Shown here piece by piece: positions 54,215 through 64,000 of a stretch of DNA of 64,000 bases. Made by a program: the position numbers and the translations under genes. The notes under the pieces were generated by a model. It was not told the DNA's origin, ran no database searches, and was given only the letters and a program-made list of their open reading frames with translations. The stretch is from Zelopaecilomyces penicillatus. Its lineage: Eukaryota > Ascomycota > Sordariomycetes > Hypocreales > Pseudodiploosporaceae. The stretch is from the NCBI GenBank assembly GCA_005765155.1, contig VCCP01000002.1:5642001-5706000 (forward strand), written 5' to 3'. How positions within the stretch are numbered: the first letter of the stretch is position 1; each line of letters begins with the position of its first letter.

Positions 54215-56168
54215 TTACCCCATGTACATGCCCATATCAGCATCTTGCATTGGGTTGCCCTGCATTGCTGCCATATTAATGTTTGGCATCGACCTGCTCA
54301 TGGCCATGGTAGATCTTCCTATAGGGCTCCCAGTGCCATTTTGCATCATGAAACGCATATCTGCTGCAGCTCGTGCCTGAGCTGGGCCACGAGTTCGTGG
54401 CACTTCTAGTGTGGCTTGCTGTTGCATTGGGGGATGAGCCGTCTTGACCGGCGACACGGCAAAGCTGTCATCGTCTTCCATCTCGGCATCAGCATCCTGG
54501 TCGCTAACTTCGTCAACAGATGGGGGGCCTGTATTGGTCGCAGAAGACATTGTTTGCTCGCTATTGGCGCAGTTTGTGCTGGCAGTGGATAATCGTTTGA
54601 CGTGTTGCTGTGGTTGAGACTGGGGTTGCCGATGAGCCAGCTGCGGTGTTTGGGCAGAGCTGGATTGTTGTGACTGCGAAGGACTGGGGACACTGGCTGC
54701 AGGGGCATTCTGATTTCCTTGATCCAACGACCGCTGAGCAACCATCCCACCGGATGTGACACGCGTTGATGTGATGACATTTTTCCATCGCTCGATTGAC
54801 TTGGAAACGACAGCACTCAAGTCCAGGTGACGATCATCCAGATCAAACCCAACACCCTTTGCCCCTTTCACGCCTTGCTCGTAGGCATATGCGATGACAT
54901 CCTTATCGAGCGGAATAGTGGTTGGAGAGAGCATCTTGAACTCCCTTGGCTGCTGAAGCCGGTTCAGTTGGTCGATTCGCAGCTTGAGATTAGCGTTTTC
55001 TTGCTTTAGTAGATGTTGCTGCTGCTTTATTTTGTCCAAGTCCTTGTTTTTTCTTCCCACACCACGCGCTAGCTCTAGAACCCAGAGCTCATTCCGACGC
55101 TGAGGTTGTAGAGACTCCCAGGCTGTATAAGCAGACTGTAGATGCTCATTGACGTGCTTCTCTAGCGTCTCTGCTGACTTCTCTGCTTTTCTGACAGCTT
55201 CGCGTGCATCCCGGAATAGTCCACTGGAAGGCGGGTATACAATCTCTTCCACGGCTGCAGTTGTAGCGGAAGCACATGCTATCTTCCAAACACGGAATTC
55301 TTCTTGAAAGTATGCTTGAAGGGCGCCAAACTCGCGCTGACTAGGTGATTGTACAGACCAGGAGGTCGATGTCGGATGTTGGGTGGAAGAAAATAAAGTC
55401 GGCGGGGGCTGCAAGCATTGGAGAGTGAGGGCCGGAAAGTCGAGAGAAAGAGGGTCAAAGTCGAATGGCATTGAGCTGCTGTTGATCTGCTGTCTGGCCC
55501 TGAATTAGCTCACCAACACATGAACATATTTGAGAGATAGGGACTCACTTTGCTGCCCGCCAGGACCCCACAAGCTCTCTAAGTGCAAGCTCTGCTGCGC
55601 GAGCCGTATCCATGGCGTCTGCAAGCTTTTGTTTTACATCGAATTGGGCTTTATGTGCGACTTGCTTGCTGACGTTTCTCTGCATTCCCGGACGCTTGTT
55701 GCCATCTGGGACTGAGCTGCTCTCCCAAGTATTCTTGTTTGGTATATCATTGATAACGCCTGTTGCCTCCCATCGAGGAGCAAAGGGAAACTTGCTGAGT
55801 GTGGAGTCAACGGCATACTGACCGTCCTTGGGTATCGTAGAGGAACGATAGCCTTCGGTGCTCTCCTGGACCGAAGAGTCCCTCCTGACGGACTGTCTCG
55901 GTGTTCCCACAGACGAAGAATCTTCTCGTCGACCTCCTAATGAGCCACGAGCCTGGCGTCTAGTTATATTGCCCCGAAGCTTTTTTATCGCTTCGACATC
56001 ATGGAGGCCGTCGGCAGGCTTCGGGTTTTTCTCCTTGATGTACAGATCAAGATGCCGGCCGAGTGAGGAAGAAGTAAAAGCCTGGCCGCAGTAGGGGCAT
56101 TTCTTGTCCTTGGAAGCACTGACTTTGGGAGTATTCGACTCGGCGTCCTGGGCTGCAGATTCGGACAT
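54215..56168 (-). CDS. Conserved fungal zinc-finger/coiled-coil protein of unknown function
   Basis: Two exons (56168-55549 and 55499-54215) give 634 residues; the join (GTGAGT donor, TTCAG acceptor) keeps frame and links two stretches that would otherwise look like separate genes. The N-terminus has a CxxC...H metal-binding motif, CPYCGQAFTSSSLGRHLDLY, followed by the conserved HDVEAIKKLRGNITRRQARG. The middle has helical segments including FQEEFRVWKIACASATTAAV and a Gln/Lys/Leu coiled coil around KIKQQQHLLKQENANLKLRI. The C-terminal third is disordered and Gln/Ser/Pro/Met-rich, ending DADMGMYMG. This layout recurs across Sordariomycetes, in my recollection, without a named function. A nuclear regulator is plausible from composition only. 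Confidence 0.82.
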
Positions 56169-59100
56169 TGTGACTGGCTGGCAAGGAAAGTATTCGAGGT
56201 GTGGTTGCAGTTGCGGGTAAGGGGACGAAATAGGTTGGTTAGATCGAAAGCCTCGAGGCTACGAAAGGAATAGGTAACGACAGTTAGGAGTAAGGGAAGA
56301 GTGCGTACAGCTCCTCCTATGGAACAGCTAGAAAGATCATAAGGAGTGAGTGGATGTAGTCAGGTTGAGGTCAGGAAACGAATGTGTTGAGCCAAGGTCC
56401 TCCCAAGGTTCGCCAGAATGGTAATGGGGGAGAGTGTCGCTGCTAGCACAAGCCTGCGAGCATCGAATGGGTAAGGACAGAGACTAGGAGTAAGGTGAAG
56501 GCAAAGAAAGAAGATGATCTAGACAAAGACGGCGGCGATGATGATGACGGCCGGCCTTCTCGCCAATCCCCCTCGAAACAGAGAATTAGGAGAGAGACCG
56601 TGGAAGCTTGTAATTATTTTTTCCTTCCAAGTACTATTGGAGTGAGTCCGGCTCAGGGGTGGAACCTGACGGGACGGGGGATGCATCCACGAAAAAAGAA
56701 CCCCCTCCCCGCCTAAAGCGTAGGTAGGACCTAATAACTATTTGCCCGGGATCGGCTTAGGGGGAGCTTAGGGGGTGTGCACCACTGTACGCGACGCCCT
56801 ACAAAGGTCCAATGCTAGCTAGGTGAAGTACCCACCTTGGCTGTTGGAGCACACTCTCTGTGGACTGGACTAACATTACCTTAGGTAGATAGGTGCCTGG
56901 CCTACCTACGTACTGTGAAGAGGCGCGCTACTTTACATCAATTGCCTTCAATCAATACTGCTACGCAGAAAGCTTCTATAAAGTAGTACATGGAACTGCA
57001 AGAGAGGGTAGATTCCGACTTGCCTGAAAATCCAATGGCTAATATTGATCCTCAGCAAGGGCTGCTACCTACCTACCTACTTAGGTACCTCAGCTTGTTT
57101 GCTTGCCTGCAAGTACGAAGTACCATGTATTGCATGCCATTGTTAGTGGCTTTCGAGGTTCGTATGTAGGCGTGCGCCATTGCCACAGGGAGGAAGGAAG
57201 CCAGCCAATGAGTGACTCGAAATCAGCATATGCACCACTGTACCTCATCACTGTGAAATCGTAATGTGGTACCTAACCAGGCACCTAATGCTACGGTACG
57301 CACCGTAGCTCTCGGGGCTCTCACAGCAGGAGGTTTACCTGGAATGATTTCGTCCTCATTGACTGACCATCGATTGGCTCTCCTTTTCATTCCGCTGCCC
57401 CCCAAGCTTCAACTTTGCATCAGAGTCTCGCACCAGACACATCGGACGGGCCTGTCTCGTAGGCCCCTTATCCTATTGTTGCCACGACCGTATTAGCCTA
57501 CGGGCACATTGCCTGATGCTGCGTACACGCGACCTGGCTGACCAGCTGGCCGACCAGGTTGCAAACGACCCAAGCAGCACCCTTGGTGATAGGCCCAAGC
57601 CTCACTCCCCACCCAACCGACTCAACCGATGAATCCTTTTAGCGCGTCCTTCTGTCTTGGAACACTTCTTATTTCAGTGCCATCGGCTGTCAAGCGCTGT
57701 GAGGAAGGAAGGACAGGTTAGAGGTTGTTAGCCCAAACGTTACGTCTGGATGCACATGGAGTATCCGTCTTCGCAGGTGCAGCCTAGCCCTGGCTAGGAG
57801 ACTTTCGACGTAACATTGCTGCGGTTGATTGACAGCTGAGATCCAAAAGATCCGAGGTTCAAGGGTGTGTGGTCATACTAACGGGAGATCTCCCAGAACC
57901 CTTCAGGGGGTGCTGCTAGGCGAGCAAGTCAAGAGGAGCCTGCCCCTTTCGCTGCGTGTCAAGCTTCCATCATACAACTACACCTACAGTTATAGAGGCA
58001 GGAGTGCTAGAACTGCCTGTAGGGTCAAGGCTGTGTTCGGGGGATTCAACCTTGGCATTTCCTCGGACACCCTGGATCGTCCCGGAACCTGTCATGGTAC
58101 TTCCGCGACGCCGCCGCCGCCTCCCGCTTCGACAACGTCTAATTAATTGGCATTAGCCCTGATTGATTGATTCGTTCGCAGAAACAACAACGGCTTCCGG
58201 AGAAAGTATTACACGCTACATAGTGTAATCATATCTACTCCATTCTGTCCATTCTCGCTCTTGCATCCGCCTCCAGCCACCATTGAGTCAAGATAAAAAG
58301 GCAAGCCGCGGAACCAGGGACAAGCTTTCCCAAGGCTCACCCCCTTTGCCCCTGTCAAGACACTAGCCAGCTGTATATTCCTCACTCAATGAAGGTACAT
58401 ATCCGTACAAGCCCCGAGTACACACATATTTCAATGGCACCACTGAATACTGAATACTACCATGCACCTTATCATGATGTGCATTCGCAGACAGTCGAGT
58501 CATGATGGGCAGGACGTTACCTGTGATGCTGCTAGAAGCACGCCTGTTGTCGGCTCGCTAATTAACGTCCCAAGCGTCCCTCCAGGACTCTAGCATGGTT
58601 GACCAATTCTCGGGAATGGGGTTAGACACCCCGAGAGTTTGCGCCCGGACCAAGACCAAGGTGAGCGAGGGCCTGCATACCCCTTAACCTGTGCAGAAGT
58701 TCTGCCGCGCTTGGCTCGGACCATGTGTAGCTTGAAATGCCTCATGAAATCACATTCCGGGGTTGAATGGTTGACTCTAGCTGCTCATGGTTGTGAGATG
58801 TTGTCGATCTACTATGTTATCACGTCACAAAATTGGCGAGAGGAAGATTATGGAAAGACTACTCCGGGCAAACTCATGCAATGCAGACATGAGTGTGCGA
58901 TGAACACAATGCAACGAACTACCACCACCACCGATCGATGATGATCATTGGGTTTGCTATAATTATATGGGCACCCCTGACTGTGCTAGAAGGGCCCACA
59001 CTCTCAGTCTCGCCGAGCGGGCGCTGTTGAACAGGCCTGAACTATGACCGGTCATCGACTGTATGTCCACTCTTCAAGTAGCACAAAATAATACTTGAGG

Positions 59101-60622
59101 TTTTAACAAGGTATTGCCATTATCTTCATTATGGTTTCTAGCAGTATTTGTTTCCAGAGGACAACCTAACTATCACCGTGATTGTTATTTTCTTTGTTAT
59201 GTTGCTGTGTGATACGTTTCCAGTGGCCTGCTCTCATCTTCAGAAGTCAGCGGGGGAGTATCCATGTCTTCTCATTATTCGTTCGAGACAATTGCAATTG
59301 GTACTTCCGAATTGCCGGTAATTATTGACGCTCTCTAGTCTCTACTATGTAGGGTTTCCATCATAGGCATAAACGGAAAAAGAAAAGAGGGGGGGGAGGG
59401 GGGTAATAGGAAAAAAGCACAGGCTTTGATCGCAGCCATCTCGGCAAATGTTGATGCATTAAGCCAGTGTTCGGGCATCGTAGATGATAAAAATACACCA
59501 ATAGCATCATAAGAACTTCCTCCATCTTTCCGCGGCAGCATTGTGTGCCAGGGCTAGGGTACAGCCTGATGGACCATTGAATCATGGCAGATTTCACATC
59601 TTTGATTAGCCATCTACTGAGCAGGTTTAGTTCATAAGCTTGTGCATTAACTAGAGGTGTTAAAAAGCCTCTCCGAAATGGGTATGGGTACCGTTCGAAC
59701 ATCACGTGGCTGATAGACAACTGAAATATATCGCGGGATAGGCGTCAAGTATTTAAACAAACAAGGTGATTGTCAACAATATAAATGTCGTGTGCAGACC
59801 CTCATCCAGACGATTTATTTGCAGCTAGAAGGCAAGGCAGCGCAGGACATCGGATCTCTTTCTAGAACGAGACAAAATGCAGGTAGTATAGAGTTTGGAC
59901 TGATCTCATCAGAGGACAATACAACACTGGCAGTATATTCATCAGCTTATTCCGAAACTGGTCGTTTTTAGCATGTCAAAGGTTGTTATCACGAAATGTC
60001 CTCCGACGTTAATCAGGCATGGACGAATCTTTGGAATTTTTCCGGACCAATTGTGACCAAGAAACTAGCATATAATGTGAAGCGACTATATTTTTGAGAC
60101 GAGATTCTCATTCGACTTTCTATTCAGACGTTAGTGAATATTTTTATATTTGTTGGCATGTTCATAGTGAAAGTGAAATTCTGACTTGAAGTAATTCGAT
60201 GTGCAGATCAAGATCAAACGAGCATCTCTAGAGTTGGAAGAAACGTGATGAGTCACGTGCGACTCTCTTACGTAGTGGTGGTGGGCTTTGTCGGATCGCG
60301 CGCAAGCAGCGCGTCGAGCCACCACCAACTTGACTACACTTTGCGACTTTGCGCGCATGCTGAATCACTGTGCGGTCTGGTTCAATTCGACAGCGGCAAA
60401 GAATTCGAAAGCCTACAAACATGCCTCCAGGTACGTTGTTTTGCTCCTGTACCGCCCCCCGCTCTCTCCATCTCCACGCCAGCTGCGGGCGGCTGCCAGC
60501 CACCGCAGCGACCTGCAACTTGGCGCCGCATTCCGACTTCAGCACATTGTATCTTGACCATTTGACCTTTTCCAAACGCGCATAATTCACCTATTTGACC
60601 TGATCCATACCCGAACGTGATT
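56169..60622. other. 4.4-kb gene-poor region upstream of HP1
   Basis: No convincing ORF on either strand and no splice-linked set that I can build. The left end is the promoter of the zinc-finger gene. CCTACCTA/TAGGTA clusters lie at 56885-56910 and 57065-57092, CGCC-rich runs near 58110, and a G-run near 59388. The final 300 bp should hold the HP1 promoter. Confidence 0.5.
56885..57092. repeat. CCTACCTA/TAGGTA clusters
   Basis: Two short clusters of TAGGTA and CCTACCTAC words (56883-56912 and 57065-57092), the same motif family as the cluster at 5938. The second has four tandem CTAC units followed by TTAGGTACCT, which is self-complementary. Confidence 0.65.
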
Positions 60623-61652
60623 ATGGCTCTTAGACGCACCAGATTTGCTAAACAGAAAGCAGCACTGAGCGACGATGAAGCTTCCGACGTCGAAAGCGCA
60701 CTTCCCGTTCGTCTAATGGCTACACCACCGCCCATCGAGCAAGGAGATGATATTGTGCTGGGCGAAGATTTAGCTGGCGATAACGGCGTGGAAGATGGCC
60801 AGCAGTTGGACGAGGATGACGAGGAGGAGGGAGAAGAACTGGACGAAGACGAGTAGGTTCGATCGAAAGCTCCATGACGTATCAAGGGTATTAACAGCAT
60901 TGCAGATTTGTTGTGGAGTCAATCAAGAAACACATGGTCGATGAAGACGTACGTGGGGTTCTAAAGGACATTGGTAATGGGATCGGCTAACTCCTACTAG
61001 GGTTCTATAAAATTCCACGTTAAATGGGAAGGATATGAAAAAAAGTCAGATATGACTTGGGAGCCCGAAGATAACTTGAAGTATGTGCATCTCTCCTCCA
61101 GAATTTGTCGAGGTGACTTTATTAAAGAGCTGGCGTATTTTAGAGAGTCAGCAAGTGTTGTTCTCACAGCGTATCTATCATCGATCGGTGGTCGTGAAGC
61201 CATATTCCAAGAGTCCCAGGCGGCCGCCAGCACCAAGAAACGATCAAGAACATCAAGCGCTGCGCCAAGCACAGCAACAAAGCGGTCAAGGAAGAACGGT
61301 GTTCATCCAGGCGCATCAACACCCCCCGCAACAGCAAAAAGCTGGAGCCCACCGGCTGGATCGTGGGAGGACGATATTGAGTCTATTGATGCATGTGAGG
61401 ACGAAGGCAGCGGCAAACTTGTCGTCTACCTCGTTTGGAGGAATGGAAAGAAGACCAAGCACACTACGGATGTCATTTATAAGAAGTGTCCGCAAAAGGT
61501 AAAGCCGCATTTTTTATTTTTTTTTGGCCCATTTCAAACTGGCGCGTGAAAGCTAACATGAATGGCGACGAAAGATGCTCCAATTCTACGAAAGACATGT
61601 TAAGATTATCCGGGACGAGAATAGGGCGATGGTAGACGTAATGGAGAGTTGA
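60623..61652 (+). CDS. Heterochromatin protein 1 (chromodomain + chromo shadow domain)
   Basis: Reader of H3K9 methylation that builds constitutive heterochromatin, and in filamentous fungi DNA methylation and silencing of accessory genes. Five exons (60623-60852, 60906-60948, 61001-61080, 61144-61498, 61575-61652) give 261 residues. An acidic N-terminus (DEDDEEEGEELDEDE) is followed by the chromodomain, assembled from three exons: FVVESIKKHMVDEDG, FHVKWEGY, DMTWEPEDNLK and the C-terminal helix LTAYLSSIGGREAIF. Cage positions are Phe, Trp and Tyr. A basic Ser/Thr-rich hinge (KKRSRTSS, KRSRKNG) leads to the chromo shadow domain (WEDDIESIDACEDEGSGKL, VVYLVWRNGKKTKH, CPQKMLQFYERHVKI). The 43- and 80-base exons are easily missed by ORF scanning. 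Confidence 0.92.
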
Positions 61653-63103
61653 ACAGTTACGAATCTCCAAAGTAAGCGGGATGGGCAACAGGCTCGAGAG
61701 GGGTTGAGGGCCAAAGAAATTCACGGATTATGCTTTTTTCTTTGCCGTCTTTGTGAAGCAACTTTTTTCTTATTTTGACTGTGTTATGGAGCTAGCGCAG
61801 TTGAGTTGTGTGCTCATGTTGCTCCATTAAGAAGCGCAGAGAGGTCTGGTTGTTTTTTGTTTTTTTTATGCCTTGTTGGTTTTGGCTTGGCTTCTAGTTT
61901 TGATTCGCCGTTGGCATACATGCTTGGTATGCCTGGAGCATTGCAGCAAGTCGGTGGCATCTACGAAATCATCTAGGAGTTAGCGTCTGAGAGGAAACTT
62001 ACCAAAAGGCGCTGGTTCCTCCCAGAAACCGAATTAAGGTGACGGTGAGGTGTTGAAAGTCAGATGTCTTTTAAAGCTGAATCACAGAGTACATGGATTT
62101 GCGAAACACAACCTCACTGCCACGTCACTGCTGGTCGAAGTTGCCAGAGCTTGTGACTACCGTGGCATAGTTTTCTTCCATTTATTTGGTACGAGGGAGT
62201 TCATGGCAGTGACACAGAGGCACTAGAACTGAGCGGGTTGGTTTGTTTGACAGGTAAGCCTGTGGATTGGGCATACATGGTCCTATTGCGGAAGGATTGA
62301 CAGGCAAACACTCTACCTGAGGTTTGAGTGGATCAATGCTGTGGGCGAGGTTGGGAGAAGGCTTCGTACCTAGCCTAGCTAGCAGCGGCCCCACTCCGTC
62401 AACCGAGCCGGAGATCACTGACTGGTGGGGTGCCGTACAGTGAGTGGAACTGTGGAAGGATGGGCCGGGTTGTGAGGCGGGCGGCTTCAGCGCTGTCGTT
62501 TCAGTGGTTGAGTGGCTGCTTGGCGGGCCGTTTCTCACTTCCGCTAGACGGCCACAAATCCACTAGCGCCTCCAGGCACACACCAGCCACCGGTTTCTCC
62601 AGCCACCAGCCTTTCTCTTTTCTTGCTGGGCAACAATGCAGGTGGCGGGGGGAAACCACGTCCTTTATCATGGCTCCTTTCGCAGCAAGCTCGCCCACCA
62701 TTATCCTGTATCTCTCTCCCACTCTTCCAAGTTCTCTTTGCTCATCCTTACACACAATTTCTGATCTCCGAGCAACAAACAAGCTTGAGATATTGTCAGG
62801 TGCTGCCCATCAACTCAAATCAACTATCGCTTCACTATACGGGCATAGTTTTCGCTCCTACCGCCGTTGCCTAGACAACGCAACTGAGGCTTGACTTGTC
62901 TACTCGGCTATCTACCGACTTTTTGCCACATTACAACCCAATTTGAGAGGTATCCAAGCCAGAGTTTGCTCTCAGAAATCAAATCAAAAGAAGCTTCACT
63001 TTGCTGAGCTTTTCCTACCGGGTTTTCGAACATCAATCACCAACACAAAACACATCCTCGCAACTCTCCCCTTTCGCCGTGAGACGGCGCTCACAACGCC
63101 ATC
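61653..63103. other. Spacer HP1 / microprotein gene
   Basis: A 1.45-kb spacer. The first part has T-runs (61745-61870), probably the HP1 3' region. From about 62700 to 63103 it is rich in C, T and A with CAAC/AACACA words, like an expressed-gene leader, which supports transcription of the small ORF that follows. No other gene seen. Confidence 0.45.
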
Positions 63104-63268
63104 ATGGTTCAACGCAACTATGTCATCGCAATCATCATCATCGTTCTCTTCGTCATCCTGGCTCTAATCTCTTTTGGCATCTGGAAGCTCGTCCACACCG
63201 CGAGAAGGGACATGACTGTCACCTCCGAATCCAGCAGCAGCGGCTCGAGTGGATTGGCGGACAATTGA
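63104..63268 (+). CDS. 54-residue single-pass membrane microprotein
   Basis: Short ORF starting MVQRNYVIAIIIIVLFVILA. About 24 uninterrupted hydrophobic residues form one transmembrane helix ending at Trp-Lys, followed by a basic segment (KLVHTARRDM) and a Ser/Gly-rich polar tail ending SGLADN. The short polar start and positive charges after the helix suggest N-out/C-in or tail-like insertion (inference). The start context (GCCATCATGG) is strong and follows a CAACACA-rich leader. No family comes to mind. It could be a regulator or assembly factor of a membrane complex, but nothing in the neighbourhood says which. Confidence 0.6.
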   Translation: MVQRNYVIAIIIIVLFVILALISFGIWKLVHTARRDMTVTSESSSSGSSGLADN

Positions 63269-64000
63269 CGGGACGCCCCGAAGGGATACCCAAAGCACGG
63301 CCCTCCGAAATGAGAGCCTTTTAAGTTGCTTTGCTGGTATCCTCGGGGACAAACCATTTACGAGCTATTGCGCATCTGGACATCGTTTTTTCAGTTTTAT
63401 TTCATCAATGAGTCTGCGAACTCATTCGACAGCATTGGGTATAGGTCATTGTTCTTTTGGGATTGTTATTTTGCTTGGGATGTAGTGATATTTTATGGCC
63501 GTGTGGCTTTGACGGCATGAGTGCGGATGTACGGATATGAGGAACGAGAATGAAGACTTAATGGGTATGGGTCTTGGGAATTTGATTTGGCGCAAGCGGG
63601 CTGTTATTGTTTTAATCATCATGGCTACCCGGGAAGGGACCCTGGGAAAAGATTTATGCATTTTAGATAGATGACCGAAGAATTCGAGAATTTATGTATC
63701 CATTTACCACACAGACTCTTACTGGGAATTTGAAGCCATTAGATTCCCCTTACTTCAGTTAACCATTTCTCTGTTTGATTCCGCTTGTGACCAAAGTGTT
63801 TGTGTGTTTGGTTGTGTATTGCCTATACCATCTGGTTGACAGCTGGTACTCCCCGACCATTGAGTGAACAAATCATTATTTGACAACGTCGAGGTTTGTG
63901 AAACAAAGCAGTGCCATATATTCTGTTTGCCCATTTTACAGCTAGTTTAGGCTAATCAGTGTTCCCAGAATATGCGCAGATGGCTGTTGTCCTCGTCTGG
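63269..64000. other. Right-end non-coding stretch
   Basis: The last 0.73 kb holds the probable 3' UTR of the microprotein gene and AT-rich spacer. No supported coding sequence reaches the window edge. Confidence 0.5.

Noticed and set aside
57829..58146. 105-codon plus-strand ORF in the gap before HP1
   Set aside because: Composition random, ends in a CGCC simple repeat; no motif or neighbouring exon.
36758..61652. STN1 and HP1 (with the Sas2-like gene further left) as a silencing gene cluster
   Set aside because: They are separated by unrelated housekeeping genes and oriented independently; co-location looks incidental.

Overview
The window is nuclear DNA of a filamentous ascomycete. Genes carry short introns (about 50-110 nt) with GTRNGT donors, CTAAC/CTRAY branch points and YAG acceptors. 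Proteins are recognisably Sordariomycete-like (nuclear ATP9 precursor, Vid27, Rrp6, CAX exchanger, HP1, GH81, GH115), and spacers hold the TAGGTA/CCTACCTA clusters common in Hypocreales. A Hypocreales genome with plant- and fungal-wall hydrolases (Trichoderma-like) is my inference; genus and species cannot be fixed from sequence alone.

Layout, left to right: the 3' part of RPN3 (1-1820, +) converges on an LRR protein (2752-4788, -). A spacer with TAGGTA repeats leads to a Sas2-like MYST acetyltransferase (6624-8770, +). A 4.2-kb gene-poor stretch precedes nuclear ATP9 (13013-13615, +). Then comes an AT-richer pocket with one orphan pseudokinase-like gene (15760-16596, -). RRP6 (17427-20105, -) and TPS1 (21596-23257, +) are divergent, and VID27 (23809-26600, -) follows. 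A split tRNA-Leu(AAG) at 27529-27626 marks the left edge of a small orphan-gene island at 28.0-30.3 kb: a DNA-binding HTH protein, a possible secreted protein and a Cys-rich protein. GH115 alpha-glucuronidase (30455-33630, -), a deaminase (34407-34910, -), a DNAJC9-like J protein (35183-36191, +) and STN1 (36758-37647, +) follow. GH81 endo-beta-1,3-glucanase (39375-42366, +) and a vacuolar Ca2+/H+ exchanger (45081-47208, +) are separated by a long spacer. A repeat-rich segment (47.7-48.7 kb) precedes UTP14 (49013-51890, -), which is divergent from COX15 (52191-53654, +). A zinc-finger/coiled-coil protein (54215-56168, -), a second 4.4-kb gene-poor stretch, HP1 (60623-61652, +) and a 54-residue membrane microprotein (63104-63268, +) close the window.

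Most genes are single-copy housekeeping genes: proteasome, RNA decay and ribosome biogenesis (Rpn3, Rrp6, Utp14), mitochondria (ATP9, Cox15), chromatin and telomeres (Sas2-like, HP1, Stn1), stress and ion homeostasis (Tps1, CAX). Two secreted-type carbohydrase genes and the orphan genes are the accessory part. I reconstructed every spliced gene by hand; frames close at each junction, but the junctions are predictions. I saw no operon-like system, biosynthetic cluster, CRISPR array or intact transposon. The least explained items are the 28-30 kb island, the orphan pseudokinase, the repeat block near 48 kb and the microprotein at 63.1 kb.
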